In this document: positions 33,784 through 42,527 of the stretch, piece after piece
Numbering within the stretch: the first letter of the stretch is position 1
How the letters are laid out: every line of letters starts with the position of its first letter
Made by a program: the position numbers and the translations under genes
The notes under the pieces: model-generated
Told to the model about the DNA's origin: nothing
Database searches by the model: none
The model's input: only the letters and a program-made list of their open reading frames with translations
Assembly (NCBI GenBank): GCA_026393535.1
Contig: JAPKZY010000029.1
Coordinates: 1 to 43,848, forward strand
Direction of reading: 5' to 3'
Origin: Actinomycetota bacterium
Lineage (GTDB): Bacteria; Actinomycetota; Acidimicrobiia; Acidimicrobiales; Ilumatobacteraceae
DNA length: 43,848 nt

Positions 33784-34731
33784 TTAGTCGCGAATTTGGG
33801 TGCGCAAATGGGCGACCCAGTCGTCGGCGTCTTGCCAACGGGCATCGGCATGTTCCCGCGCCGTATGTGCATGGTCGCCCGCTGCAGGATATGACCCAAG
33901 GAATTTCACGCCACCCTGCTTGGTGTGCAGGTCACGCAATACGTCTGCCATCAGTTCGTCGCCCACGTGGCCGTCTGCATAAATAATGAAGCAGTAGTCA
34001 CCAAGCCCACCAGCTTTTGTGGGGCGCGATGACAGAAGCGACAAGTTAATGCGGCGTGCTGCGAATTCTTGCAGAATCGAAATCAAACTGCCCGGTTCGT
34101 CGGCACGCTGAAATACCACGATGCCTGTTTTGTCATGACCCGTAGGTTGTGGAATGCCCTGTTGCGACACCAACACGAAACGTGTTTGGTTTCCGGCATG
34201 GTCTGCAATGTCGCGTGCAACAACCGCAAGACCATACAACTCTGCGGCGTTGGCAGGCGCTAATGCTGCTAAACCTTTTTCGCCAGCAGCACTTCGCTCA
34301 CCCACACTACGCGCAGCATCAGCAGTGGAGTTTGCTGCATGAACCTCGGCGTTCGGCAATGTGTCGCGCAACCATGCACTGCACTGTGCCGTTGCAACAG
34401 GTATCGACAACACAACTGAAACATCAGACAACGAAGTCCCAGCAGCCGCAAGCAAACAATGTTCAATGTCAAGAACAACTTCGCGTTGAATCAACAATTC
34501 GTAATCAAAGATCAGAGCATCTTGTGTGAAGTTGACTGTTCCTTCAATGGAATTCTCAATGGGGACAAACCCGGCATCAACATCACCGCGCGCAACAGCA
34601 TCAAGCACGTCTGGCACGCTGCGATACGGAACTAATTCAGACGCAGCAAGATCAGCCTGCGTGAGCAGAGCTTGTTCGGTGAAAGTACCGAATGGGCCAA
34701 AGAACCCGATGCGTTGTGGTGTTGATGTCAC
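33784..34731 (-). CDS. pheA: Prephenate dehydratase
   Basis: The 315-residue protein starts at GTG 34731. It has the PDT domain (GFFGPFGTFTEQALL, VPIENSIEGTVNFTQDAL, and the catalytic TRF in HAGNQTRFVLVS) and a C-terminal ACT domain (DEPGSLISILQEFAARRINL, then SSRPTKAGGLGDYCF) that binds phenylalanine for feedback control. It converts prephenate to phenylpyruvate. A basic/acidic tail of about 30 residues extends past the ACT domain. It is monofunctional, without a chorismate mutase domain, as is usual in Actinobacteria. Confidence 0.94.
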   Translation of the reverse strand: MTSTPQRIGFFGPFGTFTEQALLTQADLAASELVPYRSVPDVLDAVARGDVDAGFVPIENSIEGTVNFTQDALIFDYELLIQREVVLDIEHCLLAAAGTSLSDVSVVLSIPVATAQCSAWLRDTLPNAEVHAANSTADAARSVGERSAAGEKGLAALAPANAAELYGLAVVARDIADHAGNQTRFVLVSQQGIPQPTGHDKTGIVVFQRADEPGSLISILQEFAARRINLSLLSSRPTKAGGLGDYCFIIYADGHVGDELMADVLRDLHTKQGGVKFLGSYPAAGDHAHTAREHADARWQDADDWVAHLRTQIRD

Positions 34732-34748
34732 GAGAAGAAAGGTTACGC

Positions 34749-34769
34749 CCTGATCTGCGTGAGATCAGG
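34749..34769. terminator. Hairpin between the DsbA-like gene and pheA
   Basis: CCTGATCT and AGATCAGG form a perfect 8-bp stem with a 5-base loop in the 52-base gap between two same-strand genes. On the minus strand it is followed by a CT-rich stretch (CCTTTCTTCTC) but not by a clean T-run. It may be a weak terminator or an attenuator before pheA. Confidence 0.45.
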
Positions 34770-34783
34770 CTGATTTGTTCTGG

Positions 34784-35488
34784 TTATTTCACACCGGCAG
34801 CTGCATTAGCTGCCTTCGTGATGTCTTCAACAGGAACTTCACCAGACGTGCGACTAGTCACGTTGCCTTTTGCGTCAATGAACGTAAGGAATGGATATCC
34901 GCCCACGCCGTATGCAGCAGAGGCATCTTGTTTTTCACTGTCGGCGAACTGATCGAATGTCCACTTCTTAGCGACCAACCACTTCGACGGTGGCCAGTTG
35001 GCTTGGTCTTGACGGGATGCAGTGGTGACGCCAACAACGCGAAGGTTTGAAGGCATCAGACCTTTTGCTTTCCAATCGTTCAGCACAGGAACTTCATAGT
35101 TGCAGTGAGGGCACCAGTGCGCAAGGAACACAACCATTGTTGCTTTGCCATCAGAACCCGGATCAATAGTGACGGGGCGGCCGGCCAAGTCGTAACCAGT
35201 AAGTGTGGGGGCAGCTTTGCCCACTGCAGGGTCATCGCCGCTCTCTGGCAATTGTGGAAGCACCTCACCAGCAACGGTGACCTTCTGATATTCAGCAGCG
35301 GCAACGCCACCAGGAACAGTGACACCTGAGCTTGTTGCAGGCTTTGTTGAACCACCAGCGGTACCGAGTGACACAGCACCTGCGATACCAACAACAACCA
35401 ACACGATGTACATGATTACTTTGAGGTTGCCGCTATCTCTCACACTTGAAGCGCTCGACTGCTTCTTCTTGCGTTGATTCTGAGCCAT
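34784..35488 (-). CDS. Membrane-anchored thioredoxin-fold protein with DsbA-type CPHC site
   Basis: ATG 35488 gives 234 residues. A basic N-terminus precedes one membrane helix (about 23-43), a Gly/Thr/Ala-rich linker and a TlpA/DsbA-like domain with AHWCPHC (Cys126, Cys129) and the cis-Pro loop in GGYPFLTF. The CPHC dipeptide is the one found in DsbA, pointing to an oxidant rather than a reductant. It lies 2 bases after the dsbB gene on the same strand, so the pair should form disulfides outside the cell. A longer upstream frame inside dsbB is not used. Confidence 0.85.
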   Translation of the reverse strand: MAQNQRKKKQSSASSVRDSGNLKVIMYIVLVVVGIAGAVSLGTAGGSTKPATSSGVTVPGGVAAAEYQKVTVAGEVLPQLPESGDDPAVGKAAPTLTGYDLAGRPVTIDPGSDGKATMVVFLAHWCPHCNYEVPVLNDWKAKGLMPSNLRVVGVTTASRQDQANWPPSKWLVAKKWTFDQFADSEKQDASAAYGVGGYPFLTFIDAKGNVTSRTSGEVPVEDITKAANAAAGVK

Positions 35489-35490
35489 GA

Positions 35491-36054
35491 TTAATTCTCC
35501 TGAAGGGTTGAAGTTGAATCGGTTGTTTGTTCGCGCATAATCGCAAGCGACACTGCAATGACTGTAATGAATGCACATCCAGCCATGAAGCACAGCGTAA
35601 CGAAGCCGAGTTCGCGGAACCACACTGCAGTACACGGAACATCAAGACTGCACACATTGGTCTCTAATGTTGGGAACCACTCGAGCAAGTAGTGGTATGT
35701 AGACACAAGAAGTCCGATCGGCGCCAACACAATGGTGTAGCGCGCGATATTTTTGTCGTTGCGCAATGCAGCAACAAACGAGATAATGGCAATGCTGAAT
35801 ATGCCAATGCGTTGGTACCAGCACAACTTGCACGGAGCAAAGCCCACGTGCTCGCTGAAATACAAACTTCCCACCATGGCGCCGGTGGTAATCATGCAGA
35901 TAATCCACAATCCGCTGGCTCGCACCTGGGTCAGCCACGCGCTGGTCCAGGTCATGCGATCCTCGAGGACGAGGGCCGCGAGGGTAATGATTCCGCCAGC
36001 CAGAGTGGCAAGGGCCAAGATGGCCGAAAACAGCTCAACGGCTTCCCTATTCAT
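35491..36054 (-). CDS. dsbB: Disulfide bond formation protein DsbB
   Basis: ATG 36054 gives 187 residues with four membrane helices. The first redox pair is in APCKLCWYQRIGIF, the DsbB CxxC plus QR signature, and the second is CSLDVPC in the loop after the third helix. DsbB passes electrons from the DsbA-type partner to quinone. It is immediately upstream of that partner. Many Actinobacteria use VKOR instead of DsbB, so the choice is of some interest. A frame extending to 36195 overlaps the divergent gene and is not used. Confidence 0.88.
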   Translation of the reverse strand: MNREAVELFSAILALATLAGGIITLAALVLEDRMTWTSAWLTQVRASGLWIICMITTGAMVGSLYFSEHVGFAPCKLCWYQRIGIFSIAIISFVAALRNDKNIARYTIVLAPIGLLVSTYHYLLEWFPTLETNVCSLDVPCTAVWFRELGFVTLCFMAGCAFITVIAVSLAIMREQTTDSTSTLQEN

Positions 36055-36097
36055 CCGCCCATTCTGTCGTGTCTCAGGCCCAATCAGCAGGCACACC

Positions 36098-37777
36098 ATG
36101 GTGGCGTTACCCCGTATTAGTGGCAGGCTTGAACCCGTGAGTTCCCAGGCCCTTGGCATCGATGCCCTCCACGCCATGCGCACCGAGCGCCGCAAGCATC
36201 GAGTGGCCGATATGGATTGGTTTGAGGCCCTCTATCGGGTCTACATCTCGGCTTTTCTCGGCGGTGGAGCCATTTTGTTCCTGTCGGGGCTGTCGGGCGA
36301 CAAGCCACTGCTCGGGTCTGACCTACACAACGTGATCGCGAATACTCCTCATGCCGTTGGCCTCGTTGCCTCCATCGTCGTGTTTCTCGGGTTACGCAGT
36401 GGTGCCAATGGCGGACCAATCGCCGTGGAAGAACCTGAAGTGCGTCACGTGTTGTTGGCGCCTGTTCCCCATTCCGCAGTTTTGCGCCACCCCGCTATTC
36501 AACGACTGCGCACATTTGCATTCATGGGCGCCATCGCAGGCGCTAGTGCAAACCAATTACTCAGCCGACGCGTCACGGCGTCGGGAACTTCGCTTGTTGT
36601 GTGGGCACTGTGGGGTGCAATCGCCGGCGCGCTGATGGCAATGTTGTTCGTGATTGCTGCATTGCTCATTCATGGTCTAGGTATTTCGCGATGGCTCACT
36701 ACTGCAATTGGTACTGCGCTAGTTGGTTGGCAAGTTGCTGTCACATTCGGCGACACAAACATTGCTGGCCCGTTTGATTTCATCGGCAGCATTAGTCGCT
36801 GGTGGTTGTATGGCGTTCAACTACAAGATGTTGTTGCAATTGTCGTTGTGTTGGCCTTCGCAGCACTTGCTGTGTATCTAGCTGGCAACTTGTCGCTGGA
36901 AGCATTGTCGCGTCGCAGTGCACTGGTATCGCAAATGAAGTTCGCTGTCACATTGCAAGACATTCGCACAGTTGTTCTGTTGCGTCGCCAACTCAGCCAA
37001 GAACACATGCGCGTCAAGCCGTGGGTGAAGGTGCCACGTATCTTTCGCCGTGACATCATTGTTGGTCGAGGACTTCGCAGCTTGATGCACTTCCCATGGC
37101 GTCGCATCATGCGAATGAGTCTTCTCACTATGACCGCCGCTGCCGCTTTAGTAATGGCATACCGCGGCACGTCTCCAGCAATTGTTGTTGCAGGCCTGTT
37201 GTTGTTCATCGTGGGACTTGACGCTGTTGAGCCGTTGTCGCAAGAAGTTGATCAACCAGACCGCACTGATTCGTTACCCATCGAACGCGGACTGTTAATG
37301 ACAAAACATCTCATCGTTCCCGCCATTGCAATGACACCGTTTCTTCTTACTGGCGTACTCACCGCATTTGTTCTTGAGCCACAGGCTTCCACCATTGCGT
37401 ACGGCTTTTTGGTAGGAATTCCAGCTGTTCTTGCTGGTGTCGCTGGTGCATCTATCAATGCAGTCAAAGGCGCGCCAGACCCTGTGGGGGGCGCGAACCA
37501 AGGTCTTGCGTTGCCACCAGAAATGAGCGGCATGGGCACCGTCATACGTTCCGCATTCCCACCTGCAATCTCCATCATTGGTTGCTTGCCCGTTATCGCA
37601 TTGCACCACAGTGTTGAATCAGGCGGCCCAGTGTTAGGCAACACCATTCGCGGTTCCGTCGGCATCTTGCTGGTGCTCGGACTTGTCGCTGGTTGGGTAC
37701 GCCAACGCGACGCCATTCTCATCTGGTTCCGTAACGCACAGAAAACTGCTCAAACATCAAAAGCCGAAGGAAATTAA
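36098..37777 (+). CDS. Large membrane protein, putative ABC-exporter permease
   Basis: I take ATG 36098 (CAGG six bases upstream) as the start, giving 559 residues; GTG 36101 and GTG 36137 are alternatives, and the frame further upstream is antisense to dsbB. The protein has about twelve hydrophobic segments in two blocks separated by a basic stretch near residues 290-345 (VLLRRQLSQEHMRVKPWVKV, RRDIIVGRGLRSLM). It contains no enzyme motif. An ABC ATPase gene follows one base later, so it is most likely its permease. The substrate is unknown. Confidence 0.72.
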   Translation: MVALPRISGRLEPVSSQALGIDALHAMRTERRKHRVADMDWFEALYRVYISAFLGGGAILFLSGLSGDKPLLGSDLHNVIANTPHAVGLVASIVVFLGLRSGANGGPIAVEEPEVRHVLLAPVPHSAVLRHPAIQRLRTFAFMGAIAGASANQLLSRRVTASGTSLVVWALWGAIAGALMAMLFVIAALLIHGLGISRWLTTAIGTALVGWQVAVTFGDTNIAGPFDFIGSISRWWLYGVQLQDVVAIVVVLAFAALAVYLAGNLSLEALSRRSALVSQMKFAVTLQDIRTVVLLRRQLSQEHMRVKPWVKVPRIFRRDIIVGRGLRSLMHFPWRRIMRMSLLTMTAAAALVMAYRGTSPAIVVAGLLLFIVGLDAVEPLSQEVDQPDRTDSLPIERGLLMTKHLIVPAIAMTPFLLTGVLTAFVLEPQASTIAYGFLVGIPAVLAGVAGASINAVKGAPDPVGGANQGLALPPEMSGMGTVIRSAFPPAISIIGCLPVIALHHSVESGGPVLGNTIRGSVGILLVLGLVAGWVRQRDAILIWFRNAQKTAQTSKAEGN

Positions 37778-37778
37778 T

Positions 37779-38528
37779 ATGGCTCGCTCACGTCGCAACG
37801 TTCCACAACCAAAAGAACACTCAGCACTCAGCATCGACAATGTGTCAAAGTTGTACGGCACTGCACCAGCACTTGACCCCATTTCATTCGACATCAATAC
37901 AGGCGATCGTGTTGCACTCATCGGCCACAACGGTTCGGGTAAAACAACTCTCATTCGCATCGCTGCTGGCCTGCTTGATTCGTCAACAGGCAGCGTCAGC
38001 ATTGGTGGTGCGGCATCTGGTTCACTGTCTGCTCGTGCAGCATTAAGTTTCATTGCCGACCAACCAACCTTTTACGATGACTTGTCTTTGTGGGAACACA
38101 TGGAATATGTCGCACGCTTGCACGGCGTTGAAGAGTGGGAACAAACAGCAGCTGATTTGTTAGGTCATCTCGGTTTGTATGACCGCGCAGATGACATGCC
38201 GAACCGTTTCAGTCGTGGTCTCAAACAGAAGTCTGCAATTGCACTCGGCTTCATTCGTCCGTTTGATTTGTTGCTCGTCGACGAGCCGTTTGTTGGTCTC
38301 GACGCTGCCGGCAAGGAAGCCCTCCTCGAACTTCTCGCCGATGCCACTGCGCATGGGTCCACTGTGGTGGTTGCCACACATGAATTGTCCTTTGTACACA
38401 CCGTGAGCCGCATTATTGCCCTGCGCGACGGCCGCCTCGTGTACGACGGCGGAACAGACGACATCAACGTTGATGGACTTGTCCGCACTGAAGACCCTGC
38501 GGGCGAACACGACGGCGAACGGCACTAG
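37779..38528 (+). CDS. ABC transporter ATP-binding protein
   Basis: ATG 37779, with a GAAGGAAA site, gives 249 residues. It has Walker A GHNGSGKTT, a Q-loop in FIADQPTFYDDL, a signature reading FSRGLKQK (variant of LSGGQ), Walker B LLLVDEPFVGLD and the H-loop ATHELSF. The single ATPase with an upstream polytopic partner suggests a two-gene exporter of the ABC-2 style. The basic N-terminal 15 residues and acidic C-terminus are not part of the domain. A longer frame into the permease gene is discounted. Confidence 0.88.
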   Translation: MARSRRNVPQPKEHSALSIDNVSKLYGTAPALDPISFDINTGDRVALIGHNGSGKTTLIRIAAGLLDSSTGSVSIGGAASGSLSARAALSFIADQPTFYDDLSLWEHMEYVARLHGVEEWEQTAADLLGHLGLYDRADDMPNRFSRGLKQKSAIALGFIRPFDLLLVDEPFVGLDAAGKEALLELLADATAHGSTVVVATHELSFVHTVSRIIALRDGRLVYDGGTDDINVDGLVRTEDPAGEHDGERH

Positions 38529-38537
38529 TCTGTAGTT

Positions 38538-38945
38538 ATGTACACGTACGACGTCATTTCCGAATCGGTCCGTAACCCTCACCAACTTGCTTCAGAGCTC
38601 ACGCGCCGTTCCAACGAAGGTTGGGAAGTAGTCCAAATCGTTTTTGACGGCGCCGCCTGGTTCCATGCATTCATTCGCCACAGTGGCTATGTGTCAGTCG
38701 CTCCGCACGCTGGTATGTCTCCAGATCAACTTAAAGCCAATGTTGCTGCACCCGCCGCCCCAGACACTTCAGTCATCGGAGCAACTCCAGTTGCGTCCAC
38801 CACCGCTACTGGTACAACACCCAATGTTCCGGCCGACTGGTACAAAGACCCATCTGGTCGTTTTGAATTGCGCTACTGGAACGGCACGGCCTGGACCGAG
38901 CACGTTGCCACCGGCGGAACTCAATCCACCGACGCTCCTCGGTAA
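38538..38945 (+). CDS. Small protein with DUF4177-like and DUF2510 domains
   Basis: The 135-residue protein has an N-terminal half like DUF4177 (ELTRRSNEGWEVVQIVFDGA), an Ala/Pro/Thr-rich linker (about 65-97), and a C-terminal DUF2510 unit (DWYKDPSGRFELRYWNGTAW, TEHV). DUF2510 is a short tryptophan-rich module common in Actinobacteria, of unknown function. It sits 10 bases after the ABC ATPase gene and 7 before the NamH-like gene, so it may be part of either unit. No signal or membrane segment is visible. Confidence 0.78.
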   Translation: MYTYDVISESVRNPHQLASELTRRSNEGWEVVQIVFDGAAWFHAFIRHSGYVSVAPHAGMSPDQLKANVAAPAAPDTSVIGATPVASTTATGTTPNVPADWYKDPSGRFELRYWNGTAWTEHVATGGTQSTDAPR

Positions 38946-38951
38946 TCAGTC

Positions 38952-40502
38952 ATGCAGGCCATCTCTATTGGTCACGCGGGCATTCTCATCCGCACGCAAG
39001 GAATCACTATCGCGTGTGATCCGTGGTTTGAACCAGCGTTCTTCGGTTCGTGGTTTGTCTTTCCTCGTAATGACCAATTAGCGCCAGACATCATGCACGA
39101 CGTGTGCAACCCCGACTTTCTTTACGTCTCGCATTTACACGGCGACCATTTCGACGCTTCGTTTCTTACGAAACACATGAACAAGAACACCACGGTGTTG
39201 TTGCCAGATTTTCCAACGCGCGAAATGGAACGTGAATTCAACAAATTGGGATTCCGTAATTTTGTTCGCACCATTCGTACTAAAGAACATGTCATCGCGC
39301 CGAATATCACTATCGCTATTCACACAGAGACATCAATTACCGATGGGCCTGGTGGTGACTCGGCTCTTATGGTGTCAGACGGCGAAGCGCGCCTTGTCAA
39401 CCAGAACGATTGCCGCACCAATGATCTCACGGCGTTACTTGAACACGGCCCTGTTGACCTGCATTGGTTGCAGTACTCGGGCGCTATTTGGTACCCCATG
39501 GTCTACGAAATGGATACTGCGAAAAAGAAGCAACTGTGCGTAGAAAAAGTGGAGAGCCAGTTTGCGCGTGCCACTCGCTATGTCGAAGCCATCCACGCCA
39601 CCACTGTTGTTCCATCTGCTGGCCCGCCATGTTTCTTAGATCCTGAACTCTTTGGCCTCAACATGATCACCGGCGATGAAGTCAGTATCTTTCCAGACCA
39701 AACAGAGTTTCAACGTCGCTTGTCAGACGAAGGTCGCTTGAATGCCGCAACCACAATTCCCGGGACCACATTCACCGTTCTTGGTGGTGGCGTCACAGTG
39801 GAACAACCAATGTCGGGCGAAGACATCACGCGCATCTTCACGCATAAGGCCGAATACTTAGCGAAGTACCAAGCCGATTACGCACAGTGGCTAGTTGACG
39901 CTCGCGCTTCGTGGGCGTCACCATCTACTGACATCATTGCAACATTGAAGTTGTGGTGGGAACCATTGATGGCAATGGCAACCAGCGTGCGAACAGGAAT
40001 CGGCGCAAACTGTCTCATCAACGCTGGTGACATTCAGATCTATATCAACTTCGTTGATGGCCTCGTGCAGCCATACACAGACCAACCATTTGGTTTCCGT
40101 TTCGACATCCCACGCGACTTAGTAGAGAACGTTGTTGCCAAGCGCGCCGTTGACTGGTCGAACTCCTTGTTCCTGTCTGCACGCTTCACCGCATGGCGTG
40201 CTGGTGATTACAACGAATACATCTATAACTTCTTTAAGTCACTCTCTGTTGAACGCATGTCACGCACAGAGTCTGAAGCAAAGAGCAAGCTAAACGGAGT
40301 TCCCTCGAACGAAGGCGACATTGAAATCGGAGACTACACCGTGCAACGCCGGTGCCCTCACCGCAATGCTGACCTCAGTGTGTTTGGCGAAATCGATGGC
40401 GACGACCTTGTGTGCACATTGCACGGCTGGCGTTTTGATCTTGAGACTGGTGCATGCCGCAACGCTGAAGAACGCCCCATCCGCGTCAAAAAGCGCAACT
40501 AA
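38952..40502 (+). CDS. NamH-like Rieske/metallo-beta-lactamase-fold oxygenase
   Basis: The 516-residue protein joins an N-terminal metallo-beta-lactamase-fold domain (HAGILI, CDPWF, SHLHGDHFD at 60-68) to a C-terminal Rieske [2Fe-2S] centre with RRCPHRNAD (about 465-473) and CTLHGWRFD (about 487-495). This combination is that of the CMAH/NamH family. Mycobacterial NamH hydroxylates UDP-N-acetylmuramic acid so that peptidoglycan carries N-glycolyl groups, and the length here fits it. The function is inferred from architecture and memory, not from alignment. It overlaps the convergent toxin-like gene by four bases. Confidence 0.7.
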   Translation: MQAISIGHAGILIRTQGITIACDPWFEPAFFGSWFVFPRNDQLAPDIMHDVCNPDFLYVSHLHGDHFDASFLTKHMNKNTTVLLPDFPTREMEREFNKLGFRNFVRTIRTKEHVIAPNITIAIHTETSITDGPGGDSALMVSDGEARLVNQNDCRTNDLTALLEHGPVDLHWLQYSGAIWYPMVYEMDTAKKKQLCVEKVESQFARATRYVEAIHATTVVPSAGPPCFLDPELFGLNMITGDEVSIFPDQTEFQRRLSDEGRLNAATTIPGTTFTVLGGGVTVEQPMSGEDITRIFTHKAEYLAKYQADYAQWLVDARASWASPSTDIIATLKLWWEPLMAMATSVRTGIGANCLINAGDIQIYINFVDGLVQPYTDQPFGFRFDIPRDLVENVVAKRAVDWSNSLFLSARFTAWRAGDYNEYIYNFFKSLSVERMSRTESEAKSKLNGVPSNEGDIEIGDYTVQRRCPHRNADLSVFGEIDGDDLVCTLHGWRFDLETGACRNAEERPIRVKKRN

Positions 40503-41251
40503 GTGTCCTCACTCGGCTGAGTGAGCCCCGTAACAGTCTGTTCGATGTCGACAGGTTCTTGTGTAGTGCTCCATGCCCGATGTTCTTTGTTCGCAATGAT
40601 CGGATCAAGAGCCTTAGTAATTCTCCTTCGGTCAGTTGAAGTCAATCCAGCAGATATCTCATAAAGATTGTGGCGGTTCGTCAGACTAGAGAGAAACAGC
40701 AGGTCTTGTTGGTGACGCAATAGTTCGTCTGTGGTCAAGCTTAAAATTTCTGTACACGCTGCAGCTTTGGATATGAAGGCCCCAACTATTGAAGGCGTTC
40801 GAATAACTGTTGTCTTGGCATTCCACAGGACTTCTACCGTGATCATGCGATTAAACGCCTGACTAAGGCCGGGTGCCTGTATTGCATATGCCGAGCCGGA
40901 AGTACTGACTCTCTCCGAGCCCATTCCCTCTGGCGCAAGCAAATCAATTGCGATGTCTTCTTTTCTAAAACGTGAAACCCCATCTATTGATGTCTCGATA
41001 CTGAATCCCATACCAATCAAAGTTTCTGCCATCTTTTTCATCGCTTCGCGCGTATGCCCACGCACATCCACTCCGAGATCTAAGTCGCGAGTGGTTCGCG
41101 GGAATACAACAGACTCCATGGCTGCATGAAGTCGCACCATTTGTCCTCCGAATACTCCCCAACTTTCCACTGGCACTAGTAGTGACAATTGATGAAGCGC
41201 TTCCCAGAGTGGAACTTCGTCTGGGGTGACTTCAAGGGATATGGAAAACAT
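40499..41251 (-). CDS. AbiEii-like nucleotidyltransferase, putative toxin
   Basis: The 250-residue protein has a nucleotidyltransferase site: GGQMVRLHA (about 35-43), TRDLDLGVD with Asp56 and Asp58, and AIDLLAP with Asp102 as probable third metal ligand. This is the layout of AbiEii/MenA-type enzymes, which act as toxins by transferring nucleotides to tRNA or other targets. It follows a helix-turn-helix gene by five bases, forming a two-gene module. The toxin role is inferred from family and pairing; no activity can be read from sequence. Confidence 0.72.
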   Translation of the reverse strand: MFSISLEVTPDEVPLWEALHQLSLLVPVESWGVFGGQMVRLHAAMESVVFPRTTRDLDLGVDVRGHTREAMKKMAETLIGMGFSIETSIDGVSRFRKEDIAIDLLAPEGMGSERVSTSGSAYAIQAPGLSQAFNRMITVEVLWNAKTTVIRTPSIVGAFISKAAACTEILSLTTDELLRHQQDLLFLSSLTNRHNLYEISAGLTSTDRRRITKALDPIIANKEHRAWSTTQEPVDIEQTVTGLTQPSEDT

Positions 41252-41256
41252 GTGGC

Positions 41257-41865
41257 CTACTTCATTGCATTAAGAACTTCCTTGGCAGAGCGGTAATCAC
41301 CTTCTGCGACGAGGTCGACCAATGCGACCATAAGTGGAACATGATGTTCGAACTGTTGAAGTACATCAGACTCAACAACTCGAATAATGACATTGGGGTC
41401 TGTCACATGATCTTGCGATACGTATTTCTTAAACACCTTCTCAACATCGTTGACATTGAGATACAAATCCACAGGCGGCCCAAGTGTCACCATTGCCTTG
41501 AATTTTCTCCCAGCATCAACGCCAGACAGCACAACCCGCGGATCCTTTCGTAGGGCGTCAAGAAACCCGGGAATCACATGAACTCCATGTCGCTCAGCTC
41601 TCCGACGACACAACACCGCCAACTTTTTCGCATCGTCCATTGTGCGAACCTTGCTGCCTAGTAATTCAGCCCATGCGCGCCCAGGCAAATAGGGCCGACC
41701 CCTTTCTGGGCGAGTGCTTGCATATCGATGCACAGATGCGGCATCGATCATCCATGAGCGTCCCCACTTTGAACCCAAAATTTCACCACGAGACAACAAA
41801 CGGCCAACTTGAGCCTCGGACACATCGAGAACCTTTGCCGCATTGGAAACAGTGAAGTTCTGCAT
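41257..41865 (-). CDS. Helix-turn-helix protein, putative AbiEi-like antitoxin
   Basis: The 202-residue protein begins with an excisionase/MerR-type DNA-binding segment (FTVSNAAKVLDVSEAQVGRL, then GRSWMIDAASVHRYA) followed by RPERGRPYLPGRAWAELLG and a helical domain with no catalytic motif. It is the first gene of the pair and is preceded by an inverted repeat at 41887-41898 and a TATTAT -10-like element. This order, DNA-binding protein then nucleotidyltransferase, is that of AbiE-type systems. It differs from the classic AbiEi winged helix, so the antitoxin role is inferred. Confidence 0.65.
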   Translation of the reverse strand: MQNFTVSNAAKVLDVSEAQVGRLLSRGEILGSKWGRSWMIDAASVHRYASTRPERGRPYLPGRAWAELLGSKVRTMDDAKKLAVLCRRRAERHGVHVIPGFLDALRKDPRVVLSGVDAGRKFKAMVTLGPPVDLYLNVNDVEKVFKKYVSQDHVTDPNVIIRVVESDVLQQFEHHVPLMVALVDLVAEGDYRSAKEVLNAMK

Positions 41866-41886
41866 GCAGGCAGAATAGCAATAATA

Positions 41887-41898
41887 GGTTAGATAACC
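41887..41898. promoter_or_regulatory. Operator-like inverted repeat of the AbiE-like pair
   Basis: GGTTA-GA-TAACC lies 22 bases upstream of the antitoxin start, next to TATTAT (minus strand 41880-41885), a good -10 candidate. Position and symmetry fit autoregulation by the helix-turn-helix protein. Confidence 0.45.
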
Positions 41899-41904
41899 AA
41901 CGTA

Positions 41905-42483
41905 TTAGTCGAGCATCATGGGCAGCTCGCACCAAATGGTGAGGCTGTATTTCACACCGCGAGTCAATTGACTGCTGGCATGAGGGTGAGTTACCAAACT
42001 TGGCCACGCGATCACATCGCCAACTGGCACGTCGGCATTAGAAAACTTCTGTCGAGGAAACTCCAACACTGCGCCTTCATAGTCGTCATTCAGTTTGATG
42101 CTTGCGCTCACTTGCGCCACATCATGGTGCATACGTAGCTCTTCTTGTTCACCCATGGCGTAGCGAATTACAAACGCATCACGCAGGCCGTGGTAATCAA
42201 TCAGCGGCCACCACTGTTGCAATGCCGGCCACAAACGAATCCCAATGTCTTGTTCCACGGCCTCAAACAACCGCGGTGCAATAGCAGCCAATGAAATTTC
42301 GTACCCTGGCACTGGGTCATCGCTTTGTTGCGCAAACCCACCGGCTGCTTGCGCGGCTTGAATCAACGTGGCACAAAACTCAGGGGTCCAAAACGGCATC
42401 TGCACAATCTCTTGCCCAACCATTACGGCCTCGCCATCGCGCACTGCGCCTTGATAGCCAAGTATTTGTTCAAGATTTCCCAT
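41905..42483 (-). CDS. 2OG-Fe(II) oxygenase-like (prolyl-4-hydroxylase-type) protein
   Basis: The 192-residue protein has a double-stranded beta-helix iron site: RMHHDVAQVS with His119 and Asp121, a distal His in SLVTHPH (166 or 168), and a basic 2-oxoglutarate-binding residue in TRGVKYSLTIW. AVLEFPRQKF and VGDVIAWPS are typical of the P4Hc family. Its target is unknown. It lies between two toxin-antitoxin-like pairs on the same strand, with 39 bases to the AbiE-like gene and 44 to the higA-like gene. Confidence 0.75.
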   Translation of the reverse strand: MGNLEQILGYQGAVRDGEAVMVGQEIVQMPFWTPEFCATLIQAAQAAGGFAQQSDDPVPGYEISLAAIAPRLFEAVEQDIGIRLWPALQQWWPLIDYHGLRDAFVIRYAMGEQEELRMHHDVAQVSASIKLNDDYEGAVLEFPRQKFSNADVPVGDVIAWPSLVTHPHASSQLTRGVKYSLTIWCELPMMLD

Positions 42484-42527
42484 TCAAACAGCCTGTCACT
42501 AAACATGCTTCGGAATGTGGAAGGTAG

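Noticed and set aside
35753-36097. In-frame upstream extension of the permease-like gene at 36098
   Set aside because: It runs fully antisense to dsbB, whose CxxC motifs are clear; the extension has no conserved features.
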